From the NCBI GenBank assembly GCA_963819735.1, contig CAWFXC010000005.1, positions 496,001-560,000 on the forward strand: 64,000 nucleotides of DNA, in the 5' to 3' direction. The notes under the pieces are model-generated. The model was given only the letters and a program-made list of their open reading frames with translations. It did not search any database and was not told the origin of the DNA. This DNA is from CAWFXC01 sp963819735. Its GTDB lineage: Bacteria > Actinomycetota > Acidimicrobiia > IMCC26256 > DASPTH01. The stretch's first letter is position 1; every line of letters begins with the position of its first letter. Positions 54,384 to 64,000 of the stretch are shown here, piece after piece. The position numbers and the translations under genes were made by a program.

Positions 54384-55781
54384 GTGACGAGCGAGCTCCC
54401 ACCGATCCCGGACGCGCTCCTGGCGCCGCTGCTCGACGTTGCCGGCGCCACCCTGCGCACGATCCCTCCGGCCGAGTTCCCGCAACGGCTGCGCGCGCTC
54501 GCGTCGTTCGACGCGCGCGGCCTCGCGCGCGGTGCGGCCCGTCGCCAGCTCCAACACGCGTTCGACGACGACGAGACGTTCCGCGCACGCGTCGTCGAAC
54601 AGTTCCTGGCCCGGCCCGACGTGATCGCCGTGCGCGACGCATGGTCAGCGACCGACGCGGTGCAGATCGTAGCGGCGGCCGCGGTCGACGACTCGCTCCC
54701 GCTCGTGGCGTCGATGTTGTACGCAGCGAAGCCCGATGGTTGGCACTTCGCCCTCGGCGCGGCGTGCGCGGCGGAGGCCCACGCGGCCAATGCACGCGCG
54801 CAGGCCGACCAAGCCCGGTCCCGGGCTTCCGAGTTGGCCGCCGCGGCCGAAGCGCAACGGCGGGCCGAGGCGGCGCGCGCGCTGGCGGAGGCGGAGCGAG
54901 ATCGGTTCGAGCAGGAATTGCGCGCCGAACGCCGGTCGCGCCGCGAACGGGAGCTCGCCACCGAGAACGCGGCCGACGAAGTGCGCCGCCACGCGACCGC
55001 GTCGGAGGAAGCACTTGCGCGGGTGCGCGCCGCGCTCGAGGTGTCGGAGGCCCGCGCCCGGCGCGACGCGGAGCGCAGCGCGCGCCTCGAGCGTGATCTG
55101 GCCGCGGCGCGGCGAGCCGCGGCGGGCGCGGCCGACGAGCAGGCGTTGCGCGACGCGGCGGCGGAGACTCGTGCCTTGGCGACGCGGCTCGACGATCTCG
55201 CGGCCCGACAATCGGGCGCGGGGACGGGAGCCGCCGCGGACGGGCGGAGCCCGGACCCGGCCGTCGCCGAGCCGACGGAGAGCAGGTCGCGACGCGTCGG
55301 CCCGGCCGAGATCGCGGCGCGCTCGCGGCCGCGTCGGGCGCGCCCGAGCTGCCCGCCCGGCCTGGTCACCGACAGCCCGGCCGCGCTCGACGCGATGCTG
55401 CGCACGCGCGGCGTGGTCCTCGTGGTCGACGGCTACAACGTGACCAAGACGGTGTGGGGCGACGCCGCGCTCGAGGAGCAGCGCGAAAGGTTGGTGGCGG
55501 CACTGGCCGAGTTGCACCTGCGCATCCGGTGCGAGGCGGTGGTCGCGTTCGACGGCGCCGACGTCCGCATCGTGCCCGGCCCTCGCCGGCCCGGCGTGCG
55601 GGTGCTGTTCTCGGCGCCAGGGGAGACCGCCGACGACATCGTGGTGCGGGAGGCGGCGGCGCCGCCGGAGACCGTACCGGTGGTGGTGGCCTCGAGCGAC
55701 GCCGAGGTCAAGGCGCGGGCGGCGGACGTCGGGGCGGCGGTGGTGGCGTCGAGCGTGCTCCTGGCGGTGCTGCGCCGCTGA
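54384..55781 (+). CDS. NYN (YacP-like) nuclease-domain protein with coiled coil
   Basis: 465 residues. N-terminal helical part (1-130), a long Ala/Arg/Glu coiled coil (about 130-275), then a NYN/YacP domain (about 335-465): VVLVVDGYNVTKTVWG with the first metal Asp, VVAFDGADVRIVPG, and VVASSDAEVKARA. The domain is PIN-like and cuts RNA in relatives (Rae1). GTG at 54384, 7 bases after the previous stop, so it is likely part of the trpD-linked run. Confidence 0.88.
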   Translation: MTSELPPIPDALLAPLLDVAGATLRTIPPAEFPQRLRALASFDARGLARGAARRQLQHAFDDDETFRARVVEQFLARPDVIAVRDAWSATDAVQIVAAAAVDDSLPLVASMLYAAKPDGWHFALGAACAAEAHAANARAQADQARSRASELAAAAEAQRRAEAARALAEAERDRFEQELRAERRSRRERELATENAADEVRRHATASEEALARVRAALEVSEARARRDAERSARLERDLAAARRAAAGAADEQALRDAAAETRALATRLDDLAARQSGAGTGAAADGRSPDPAVAEPTESRSRRVGPAEIAARSRPRRARPSCPPGLVTDSPAALDAMLRTRGVVLVVDGYNVTKTVWGDAALEEQRERLVAALAELHLRIRCEAVVAFDGADVRIVPGPRRPGVRVLFSAPGETADDIVVREAAAPPETVPVVVASSDAEVKARAADVGAAVVASSVLLAVLRR

Positions 55782-55857
55782 GCGGCCGGTCGTAGGTGTC
55801 GTACCCCCGTGCGATGGTTTCCCGGTGAGGCAGTGAGTTCCGGGAGACGAACGGGAG

Positions 55858-56049
55858 ATGGAAGTGCTCACCATCGATTGCGACGAGTGCGTCATGCAGC
55901 ACACCACGGCCTGCGACGACTGTGTCGTGACCTTCGTGATGAACCGCGAGCCGGGCGAGGCCCTGGTGATCGACGTCGCCGAGGAGCGGGCCGTGCGCAT
56001 GCTCGCCGGAGCGGGGTTGGTGCCGCGGCTCCGTCACGCCGCGGGGTAG
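55858..56049 (+). CDS. Small Cys-rich hypothetical protein, 63 residues
   Basis: CDECVMQHTTACDDC near the start has four cysteines with two CxxC-like pairs, followed by VVTFVMNREPGEALVIDVAE and a short basic end. Probably metal-binding. Similar short proteins occur after NYN or housekeeping genes in actinobacteria. GGGAG immediately precedes the ATG, closer than usual. Confidence 0.65.
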   Translation: MEVLTIDCDECVMQHTTACDDCVVTFVMNREPGEALVIDVAEERAVRMLAGAGLVPRLRHAAG

Positions 56050-56109
56050 CGTCCTGCCGACGGGTGGGGTCGATCGCCGATTCCATCGCCGGCCCGCAGG
56101 AGGGCGTCC

Positions 56110-56643
56110 ATGTATCTCGGCAGTGACGCGGCGAACTTCGCGGTGCTGCTCGCCCGCGTCTGGATCGGGATCATGATCCTGGCCCACGGGTGGCGACACG
56201 TGAAGTCGATCCAGTCCGGTCCCGGAATGGCGAACTGGTTCGAGAGCCTCGGCCTCAAGCCCGGCCCGCTGCACGCGTGGGCGGTCACGCTCACCGAGGT
56301 GTCGATCCCGTTCCTGCTCTTCCTCGGCTTCCTCACCCCGTTGGCCTACGGCGGGGTCTGTGCGCTGATGGTCGTGGCGCTCGTGACCAACCACCGGAAC
56401 AACGGCTTCTTCCTCACCAGCGCCAAGGAGGGCTACGAGTACGTGGCCACCGTGGCCGTGCTGTGCATCACCCTCGGCACCCTCGGCCCGGGGCGGTGGT
56501 CCCTCGACCGCGCCTTCGATCTCCACTTCCCGTTCGATCCGAAGCAGGCGCTGCTGATCACCGCGTTGGTCGGCATCGTCGGCGCCGCGCTCTTCCTGCT
56601 CGTGTTCTGGCGGCCCCCCAAGAAGAGCGAACCGGCCGCCTGA
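56110..56643 (+). CDS. DoxX family membrane protein
   Basis: 177 residues, four membrane segments. LLARVWIGIMILAHGWRHVK, MANWFESLGLKPG and LTEVSIPFLLFLGFLTP are typical of DoxX. In mycobacteria DoxX works with a superoxide dismutase and a thiol transferase in oxidant defence; here it is 32 bases before the sugar transporter ATPase and its role is open. Confidence 0.92.
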   Translation: MYLGSDAANFAVLLARVWIGIMILAHGWRHVKSIQSGPGMANWFESLGLKPGPLHAWAVTLTEVSIPFLLFLGFLTPLAYGGVCALMVVALVTNHRNNGFFLTSAKEGYEYVATVAVLCITLGTLGPGRWSLDRAFDLHFPFDPKQALLITALVGIVGAALFLLVFWRPPKKSEPAA

Positions 56644-56674
56644 CCGCGGCGCCGCCGACGAGGGGAGCCCTGCC

Positions 56675-57763
56675 ATGGGTCGGGTAGCGCTCGAGCACGT
56701 GTCGAAGACCTTCGACGGCGTGGCGGCCGTCGACGATCTTTCGCTCGACGTGGCCGACCAGGAATTCCTCGTACTGCTCGGCCCTTCGGGCTGCGGGAAG
56801 TCGACCGCGCTGCGGATGATCGCCGGCCTCGAGGACCCGACCGCGGGCACCATCACCATCGGCGATCGGGTGGTCAACGACGTCGAGGCCAAGGACCGCG
56901 ACATCGCGATGGTGTTCCAGAGCTACGCGCTCTATCCGCACATGACGGTGCGGCGCAACATCGAGTTCCCGCTGCGGTCCCGGAAGGTGCCGTCTACCGA
57001 ACGCGCGCAGTTGGTGGCCGACGCGGCCGAGAGTCTCGGGCTCGAGGCGTTCCTCGACCGCAAGCCTGCGCAACTCTCGGGTGGCCAACGCCAGCGCGTC
57101 GCGTTGGCACGCGCGATCGTGCGCCGTCCGCAGGCGTTCCTCATGGACGAGCCGCTGTCGAATCTCGACGCCAAGCTGCGCGTGCAGACCCGCGCCGAGC
57201 TGGTGGAACTGCAGCGGCGCCTGGCCGCGACCGTCGTGTACGTGACCCATGACCAAGTCGAGGCGATGACGATGGGCCACCGGATCGCGGTGCTCGACTC
57301 CGGCGTGCTGCAGCAGGTGGGCGCACCGCAGGAGGTCTACGCCAAGCCGGCCAACCTCTTCGTTGCCCGGTTCATCGGCAGCCCGCCGATGAACACCGTC
57401 ACCGGCCACATCAACCGGATCGGCGACACACTGGTGGCCGAGATCCCGGGCGGCCACATCCCGCTGGAGCCCGAGCTGGCGAGCGCGGTGAGCGCGGGTG
57501 GGTTGGACGCGGTGGTGATCGGCGTGCGCCCCGAAGACCTGCGTTTCGCGGCCGCGGAGGGCATCGAAGCCCTCGTCACGGTGGTCGAGTCGCTGGGCCA
57601 CGAGCGTCACGTGATCTGCCGCCTCGCCGACAACCAGCTCGTGATCGTCCGCCAGGACGCCCACGAACCAGCTCCACGCGAGGGCGAATCGGTCCTGCTC
57701 GTGGCCGATCCCGCGGCGTTGCACGTGTTCGATCCCGACACCGGCGGTCGGGTGGGGGCCTGA
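56675..57763 (+). CDS. ugpC: Sugar ABC transporter ATPase (UgpC/MsmK type)
   Basis: 362 residues. Walker A GPSGCGKST, signature LSGGQRQRVALARA, Walker B AFLMDEPLSNLDAK, switch His VYVTHDQ, then the C-terminal MalK-like regulatory domain (about 240-362, GVRPEDLRF). Powers import through the two permeases that follow. ATG at 56675. Confidence 0.96.
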   Translation: MGRVALEHVSKTFDGVAAVDDLSLDVADQEFLVLLGPSGCGKSTALRMIAGLEDPTAGTITIGDRVVNDVEAKDRDIAMVFQSYALYPHMTVRRNIEFPLRSRKVPSTERAQLVADAAESLGLEAFLDRKPAQLSGGQRQRVALARAIVRRPQAFLMDEPLSNLDAKLRVQTRAELVELQRRLAATVVYVTHDQVEAMTMGHRIAVLDSGVLQQVGAPQEVYAKPANLFVARFIGSPPMNTVTGHINRIGDTLVAEIPGGHIPLEPELASAVSAGGLDAVVIGVRPEDLRFAAAEGIEALVTVVESLGHERHVICRLADNQLVIVRQDAHEPAPREGESVLLVADPAALHVFDPDTGGRVGA

Positions 57764-57768
57764 GGCGG

Positions 57769-58689
57769 ATGGCGGCGACCACGGTGCCCTCGCCGGCGCT
57801 CACCCCGGCCCGGCGCAAACGCCGTCGACGCGAGCGAGGGCTGGCGTACCTGCTGCTGTTCCCCGCGCTGCTGATCTTCGGCGTGTTCGTGTTCTGGCCG
57901 CTGATCCACAACGTGTACCTCGGGTTCTTCCGCAACCCGCCGTTCCCGGGGTTGCCGAAGCACTACGTGGGATTCGATCAGTACCGCGAAGTCCTCACGT
58001 CGTACGACTTCCTGCAGAGCGTCAAGACCACGATCATCTTCGCGTTGCTCACGGTGCCCATCGGGATCGTGCTCGGCCTCGGTCTGGCGGTGCTCGCACA
58101 CCAGCAACTCCGGGGCGTCGGCATCTACCGCACGATCTTCTCGTCGACCGTGGCCACCTCGGTGGCGGTGGCCGCGGTGATCTTCGGCACGCTGATGAAC
58201 CCGCAGGTCGGCTTGCTGCCATGGCTCGGGCTCACGACGAACCCGACGATCCTCCAGAACCCGCAGTGGGCGCTGGTCGCGGTGGCCGTCGTCACCGTGT
58301 GGCAAACGCTCGGGCTCACGTTCATCCTGATGGCATCGGGTCTGCAGAGCGTTCCCGACGACCTGTTCGAAGCGGCGCGCGTCGACGGCGCCGGCGCGTG
58401 GTCGCGCTTCTGGCACGTCACCCTGCCGATGATGTCGCCCACCATCTACTTCACCGTGGTGGTCGGTTCGATCTTCGCCTTCCAGTCGTTCGGCCAGATC
58501 GACCTCTTGACCCAGGGCGGACCGCTCAAGAAGACCAACGTCCTCACCTACTTCATCTACAACACGCTGCAAGGACAGAGCGATCCGGGCAAGGCGGCGG
58601 TGCTGGCCATCGCGTTGTTCTTCCTCACGCTGTTGCTCGCCCTCGCGCAGATCCGGCTACTGGAACGGCGAGTGTCGTATGAGCGTTGA
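57769..58689 (+). CDS. Sugar ABC transporter permease, UgpA/MalF type
   Basis: 306 residues, six membrane helices. The EAA loop FEAARVDGAGAWSRF is in place. It starts 5 bases after the ATPase stop and overlaps the next permease by 11 bases, which shows a single operon. Confidence 0.95.
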   Translation: MAATTVPSPALTPARRKRRRRERGLAYLLLFPALLIFGVFVFWPLIHNVYLGFFRNPPFPGLPKHYVGFDQYREVLTSYDFLQSVKTTIIFALLTVPIGIVLGLGLAVLAHQQLRGVGIYRTIFSSTVATSVAVAAVIFGTLMNPQVGLLPWLGLTTNPTILQNPQWALVAVAVVTVWQTLGLTFILMASGLQSVPDDLFEAARVDGAGAWSRFWHVTLPMMSPTIYFTVVVGSIFAFQSFGQIDLLTQGGPLKKTNVLTYFIYNTLQGQSDPGKAAVLAIALFFLTLLLALAQIRLLERRVSYER

Positions 58690-59527
58690 CGCCCGCGCGC
58701 TGCACCGTCGCCACGTCATCGGCAAGATCGGGCGCTACGCGCTGCTGACGCTGCTCGCGGTGGTGATCCTGTTCCCGATCTACATCACGATCGTGAACTC
58801 GTTGCTCCCGGCAGCCGACATCACCCGCCAGCCGCCCAAGTTCTTCCCCACCGATCCGCAGTGGGGGAGCTATCGCACCGCGTGGAACGCGGGGCACATG
58901 GGCACGTACCTGAAGAACAGCTTCATCGTCACCTTCATCATCACGGTGGGCCAGGTGCTCACCGCCATCCTGGCGGGTTACGCGTTCGCCTTCCTCCAGT
59001 TCCCGTTCAAGCGCACGCTCTTCCTGGTGTTCCTGGCCACGCTGATGGTGCCGTTCGAGGTGACCATCGTGACGAACGTGTCCACCATCAGCAGCCTCGG
59101 TTGGTACAACACGTACGCCGGGCTGGCGGTCCCGTTCCTCGCCACCGGGTTCGGCGCGTTCCTCATGCGCCAGGCATTCCTGACCCTCCCGCACGAGCTC
59201 CGCGACGCGGCCGCGCTCGACGGCTACGGCCACTGGCGATTCATGTGGCGCGTGGCGGTGCCATTGGCGCGCCCGGCCGTCGCCGCGCTCAGCGTGTTCG
59301 CATTCCTCGCTGCGTGGAACCAGTACCTCTGGCCCCTCCTCATCACCAAGGACGACCGGCTGCGAACCGTGCAGATCGGCTTGAAGCAGCTGCAGTCGCT
59401 GAGCATTGATCAGGTGAACGTCACCTTCGCGGGGGCGATCATCGCGGTGATCCCCTTGGTGATCCTGCTCCTGTTCTTCCAGCGGCACCTCGTGCGGGGT
59501 CTCACCGCGGGTGCCGTCAAGGGCTGA
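58679..59527 (+). CDS. Sugar ABC transporter permease, UgpE/MalG type
   Basis: 282 residues, six helices. EAA loop LRDAAALDGYGHWRF and the MalG-type ending LLFFQRHLVRGLTAGAVKG. Forms the channel with the previous permease. Confidence 0.95.
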   Translation: MSVDARALHRRHVIGKIGRYALLTLLAVVILFPIYITIVNSLLPAADITRQPPKFFPTDPQWGSYRTAWNAGHMGTYLKNSFIVTFIITVGQVLTAILAGYAFAFLQFPFKRTLFLVFLATLMVPFEVTIVTNVSTISSLGWYNTYAGLAVPFLATGFGAFLMRQAFLTLPHELRDAAALDGYGHWRFMWRVAVPLARPAVAALSVFAFLAAWNQYLWPLLITKDDRLRTVQIGLKQLQSLSIDQVNVTFAGAIIAVIPLVILLLFFQRHLVRGLTAGAVKG

Positions 59528-59612
59528 CGCCCGGGTTGACCCGGTTCGGTGGCCGCCATCGGCCATGCTGTGGCGTCGGCGCGGGGCCGACGGAAGAGAC
59601 CGGGGAGTGAGC

Positions 59613-61010
59613 ATGCGTTCGTGGAGGCGGTTCGCGAGTGGGGGAGTCGCGGTCGCGCTCCTGGCGGCGGGACTCGTGCTGGTCCCGGCGGCCGAAGCCG
59701 CAGGCGCGGCCACCGCGACCTGCCCGCTGAGCGCGCTCGACAAGGCCACCTCGCCGGTGAACATCACGGTGTGGCACTCCATGACCCGGGCCAACGAGCA
59801 GACGCTCCAGAAGATCACCGACGCGTTCAACTCGTCACAGACCAAGGTCAAGGTCAGCCTGGTCAACCAGATCGACTACGTGCAGACGTTCAACAAGTAC
59901 AAGGCCGGTCTCGCGAGCGGCGACCTCCCCGACATCGTGCAACTGCAGGACACCGACCAACAGCAGATGATCGACACCGGCACCGTGCTGCCGGCGGCCA
60001 CGTGTGCCAAGGCCGACAAGTACAGCTTCTCCGACTTCCTGCCCCGCGTGATCAGCTACTACACGGTGCAGGGCACGCAGTACGCGATGCCGTTCAACGT
60101 GTCGGGCCCGGTGTTCTATTACAACAAGAAGTCATTCACCAAGGCCGGCCTCGATCCGACGAAGCCGCCCGCCACTCTTGCCGACGTCCGCGCCGACGCG
60201 GTGAAGCTGAAGGCCGCGGGTGTGTCCGCACCCTTCGGCCTCAAGACCGAACCGGGCTACCTCGAGCAGTGGCGAGCCCTCGCTAGCAAGCTCTACGTGA
60301 ACCAGAGCAACGGCCGCAGGGGCCGAGCCACCACGACCGTGTTCGATGACGCCACCGGGCGCCAGATCTTCAACTGGATGTCGGGGATGGTGAAGGATGG
60401 CTTGGCCACCACCAACGCCGATCTCGGTACCGGTAGCTTCGACAACCTGCTCGGAATCCGCAGCGGCTCGCACGCCATGGCCGTCGACACCAGCGCCGCG
60501 CTGGGCACCATCAGTTCGGTGCTGGCAGCCGGCAACGATCCCAACATCGACCTCGGGGTGTCACCGATGCCCGCGCCGAGCGCGGGCGCCAAGGGCGGCG
60601 TACTGGTGAGCGGCGGTGCGATGTACATGGTGAACAAATCTTCGCCGGCGAAGCAGGCGGCGGCGTGGGAGTACCTGAAGTTCCTCGACCAGCCTGACAG
60701 CCTCACCACGTGGGCCATCGGCACCGGCTACCTCCCGATCCGCAAGGCGTCGGCGAGCAGCAGCGCGATGCAGGCCTACTGGAGCCAGAACCCCACCTAC
60801 AAAGTGGCGTACGACCAATTGGTCAACGGTCCCAACAACGCGGCGACGGCGGGGTCGGTGATCGGTGACTACACCGGCGTGCGCGACGCGGTGCGCGACG
60901 CCGAGAACACGATGTTCCTGCAGGGCAAGGCGCCGGCCGCGGCGTTGAAGGCCGCGTCGCAGAACAGCACGGCCGCAATGGACGACTACAACACCCGCAT
61001 CGGCAAGTGA
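59613..61010 (+). CDS. Extracellular sugar-binding protein of ABC transporter
   Basis: 465 residues. Signal peptide MRSWRRFASGGVAVALLAAG ending near AEAAGA; no lipobox Cys directly at the cut, so secretion or anchoring is unclear, though a Cys comes soon after. Family 1 binding protein: VNITVWHSMTRANEQTLQKI, GDLPDIVQL, YAMPFNVSGPVFYYNK. Gives substrate specificity, probably glycerol-3-phosphate or oligosaccharide; not decidable here. Last gene of the operon. Confidence 0.93.
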   Translation: MRSWRRFASGGVAVALLAAGLVLVPAAEAAGAATATCPLSALDKATSPVNITVWHSMTRANEQTLQKITDAFNSSQTKVKVSLVNQIDYVQTFNKYKAGLASGDLPDIVQLQDTDQQQMIDTGTVLPAATCAKADKYSFSDFLPRVISYYTVQGTQYAMPFNVSGPVFYYNKKSFTKAGLDPTKPPATLADVRADAVKLKAAGVSAPFGLKTEPGYLEQWRALASKLYVNQSNGRRGRATTTVFDDATGRQIFNWMSGMVKDGLATTNADLGTGSFDNLLGIRSGSHAMAVDTSAALGTISSVLAAGNDPNIDLGVSPMPAPSAGAKGGVLVSGGAMYMVNKSSPAKQAAAWEYLKFLDQPDSLTTWAIGTGYLPIRKASASSSAMQAYWSQNPTYKVAYDQLVNGPNNAATAGSVIGDYTGVRDAVRDAENTMFLQGKAPAAALKAASQNSTAAMDDYNTRIGK

Positions 61011-61020
61011 TGCCGACGCG

Positions 61021-62319
<1,299 letters not shown>

Positions 62320-62419
62320 GGGATCTCCTCCTCGTCAGCGCCACAGAGTACCCGGCGACACCCGGAGTTCCCCGAGACAGGGGCACGGTCGCGGCGGCGC
62401 GCTGGCGTACGGTGTCGCG

Positions 62420-63506
62420 GTGTCGGTCAGTGAACGCGACCTGTCGGAATCGGGCCCGACCGCCGGGCGCGTCTCCGCACTGCGAGCGGCGTTCCCGTGG
62501 ACGGGGGTGGTCGCGCCATGGCTGCTGTCCCGCGTGATCTCGATCGTGGTGCTCATGGTGGCGGTCAACGACCCGACCCGCGGCTCGCGCTTCGATCAGG
62601 TCGCGACGCTGCTGGGACGGTGCCTTCTACCTCGACATCGCGCGGAACGGCTACGGGCCGGTGGCGGTGCCGTTCCCGAAGTGGCCGTTCTTCCCCGGGC
62701 TCCCGGCCGTCATCCGGTTGCTGAGCGAGTTCGCCGACGACAAGACCGCCATCTTCGTGCTGAACCAACTGGTGTTCCTGGTGGCGTTGGCCGGCCTCTA
62801 CCGCCTGGCTCGCCGCCACGGCACGCCGCGGGTCGCGTCACTCGCGGTGTGGTCGCTGGCGCTGTTCCCGGCATCGTTCGTGTTCTCGATGACGTACCCG
62901 TCGGCCATCTTCCTGGCCGCGTCGGTGTGGGGCTTCGTGCTGGTGGAGGACCACCTCGACCTCGCCGCCGGCATCCTCGCCGCCGGCGCGGCGATGGTGC
63001 GGCCCAACGGGTTGGTCGTCGCGCTGGCGTTGATCGTGGCGGTGCGGTCGTGGCGGCGGGCACTGCTGGTCGCGGGGCCGGTGGTGATCGCGGTGGCCGC
63101 CTGGTGCTGGTACTGCGCCGACCGCACCGGGGACGCCTTCGTGTTCCTCACCACCAAGGCCCGCTGGCAGGAGATCACGCTCGTCGGGCTGTTCCAGGGC
63201 CACGTGAAGTGGTCGGTGCTGCCGCACCTGGTCCTCGCGTTCGCGGCGCTGGCCGTGCTCGTCGTGCAGCGGAAGCGGCTGCCGGTGGCGTGGCTGGTGT
63301 TCGCAGTGATCTACCTCATCCCGTCGTTGCAGCTGGGCATGGTGGGGGTGGGCCGCTACGCCAACGAGTGCTTCCCACCCTTCGTGGCCGCGGGCCAGAT
63401 CCTCGACCGATGGCCCCGGCGGGCCTACGTGGCCGCGCTGGGGTTGTCGACGGTCGGGCTCGTCCTGTTCGCGTTCGTCGCCGGCCGCTACGAACTGGTG
63501 CCCTAG
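62420..63506 (+). CDS. PIG-V-like mannosyltransferase (GT-C), frameshifted
   Basis: About 362 residues in two frames. GTG 62420 to ~62610 gives FPWTGVVAPWLLSRVISIVV; from 62613 the frame WDGAFYLDIARNGYG begins, the diagnostic first loop of PIG-V/PIG-M enzymes, and continues as seven or more helices to 63506 (SLALFPASFVFSMTYPSAIF, VGRYANECFPP). A one- or two-base indel at 62609-62615 joins the parts. Likely transfers mannose from a polyprenyl donor at the membrane. Divergent from citrate synthase. Confidence 0.85.
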
Positions 63507-63580
63507 CGCGCGGTGGTTTCGCGCCACGTGGTGTCGCGCGAGGCGCGGTCGCACGGCGTGCGGCCGCGCGGTGTGCGTTC

Positions 63581-64000
63581 ATGCAGGGCGGGCTCAACCA
63601 ATTCCGGCCGACTGCCGATGAACGCGTCATGGATCTCATCGCTGCCACGGGAGTCCGTACCCTGCCGATCGCCGCCGGCTTCCTCATCGGGATCGGCGCC
63701 TTCGCGGCCTGGATCTCCTGGATGGTGAAATCGACGCCGCCGGTCCGCACCGTCGGCAAGCTCCCGGCTCCGCTGCCGTTGCCGACGCCGATCCCGCTCT
63801 CGCCCGCCCGGCGCGCTTTGGTGTCGCCGCCGGTGGCCGATGTTGCGCCCGCGCCCGAGCCCACGATCGATCTCCGGGAGGACGATCGGGTCCACGTCGT
63901 GCGCGCCGGCGCGTTCTGCCCGGTGCAGGGAGCCTTCGGGGTCACGGCCACCGGCGCCGAGGTCGAGTGCACGAGCATCGCCGGGGCCCGGCCCCGCTGG
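63581..64000 (+). CDS. Membrane-anchored hypothetical protein, 3' truncated
   Basis: The frame is open to the window edge. From ATG 63581 (or 63629): one membrane helix (LPIAAGFLIGIGAFAAWISW), a Pro-rich linker, then VVRAGAFCPVQGAFGVTATG and CTSIAGARPRW, a pattern common at the C-terminus of actinobacterial surface proteins. Start uncertain. Identity unknown. Confidence 0.6.
   Translation, partial: MQGGLNQFRPTADERVMDLIAATGVRTLPIAAGFLIGIGAFAAWISWMVKSTPPVRTVGKLPAPLPLPTPIPLSPARRALVSPPVADVAPAPEPTIDLREDDRVHVVRAGAFCPVQGAFGVTATGAEVECTSIAGARPRW

Overview
The window is GC-rich, densely coding DNA from an actinobacterium. Evidence: a WhiB-type Fe-S regulator (52.0 kb), a Ddn-like deazaflavin (F420) oxidoreductase (7.6 kb), an actinobacterial Bax-inhibitor-like protein, a DUF7144 membrane protein, many GTG starts, and a class A RNase P RNA. 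The gene mix resembles uncultured Acidimicrobiia, but this is an inference from gene content; no rRNA is present to settle it.

Layout. 1-30.8 kb is mostly ordinary chromosome: a membrane phosphatase-like protein cut by the left edge, a sulfotransferase, a PIN-PhoH protein, a PDZ membrane protein, a P450/short-chain dehydrogenase divergent pair, an F420 enzyme, an orphan ParA, a PAP2-like protein, a histidine kinase/response regulator pair, an ATP-grasp ligase coupled to a flavoprotein (13.4-15.9 kb), and many small stress or housekeeping genes (UspA, pentapeptide repeat, CadD-like, TMEM175-like channel, a 929-residue cyclase/NB-ARC/TPR protein, FkbM methyltransferase). 30.8-49.3 kb is accessory: intergenic stretches are long, there are gene remnants (alpha/beta hydrolase, IS110-type transposase, glycosyltransferase), several tiny genes and hairpin repeats. 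Inside it, 38.8-46.2 kb holds a compact set of enzymes: an RraA-like aldolase, two iron oxygenase-like proteins, two unrelated ATP-grasp ligases and a malate/lactate-type dehydrogenase. It looks like a small non-NRPS biosynthetic locus. Two diverged copies of the same orphan small gene lie in the same orientation at 35.8 and 47.4 kb and bracket it. 49.5-64 kb returns to core genes: rnpB, a Ca2+/cation antiporter, WhiB, trpD followed by two zinc-ribbon proteins and a NYN-domain protein in overlapping order, DoxX, a complete sugar ABC transporter (ATPase, two permeases, binding protein), citrate synthase, a PIG-V-like mannosyltransferase and a protein cut by the right edge.

Sequence quality matters here. 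At least five clearly conserved genes (PhoH, a DUF4190-like protein, the 13.4 kb ATP-grasp, its flavoprotein partner, the PIG-V-like protein) are each broken by one frameshift. Four of the five are repaired by adding one GC dinucleotide in a short CG run. This pattern points to assembly or base-calling errors more than to gene decay, so these are reported as genes, with the shift marked.
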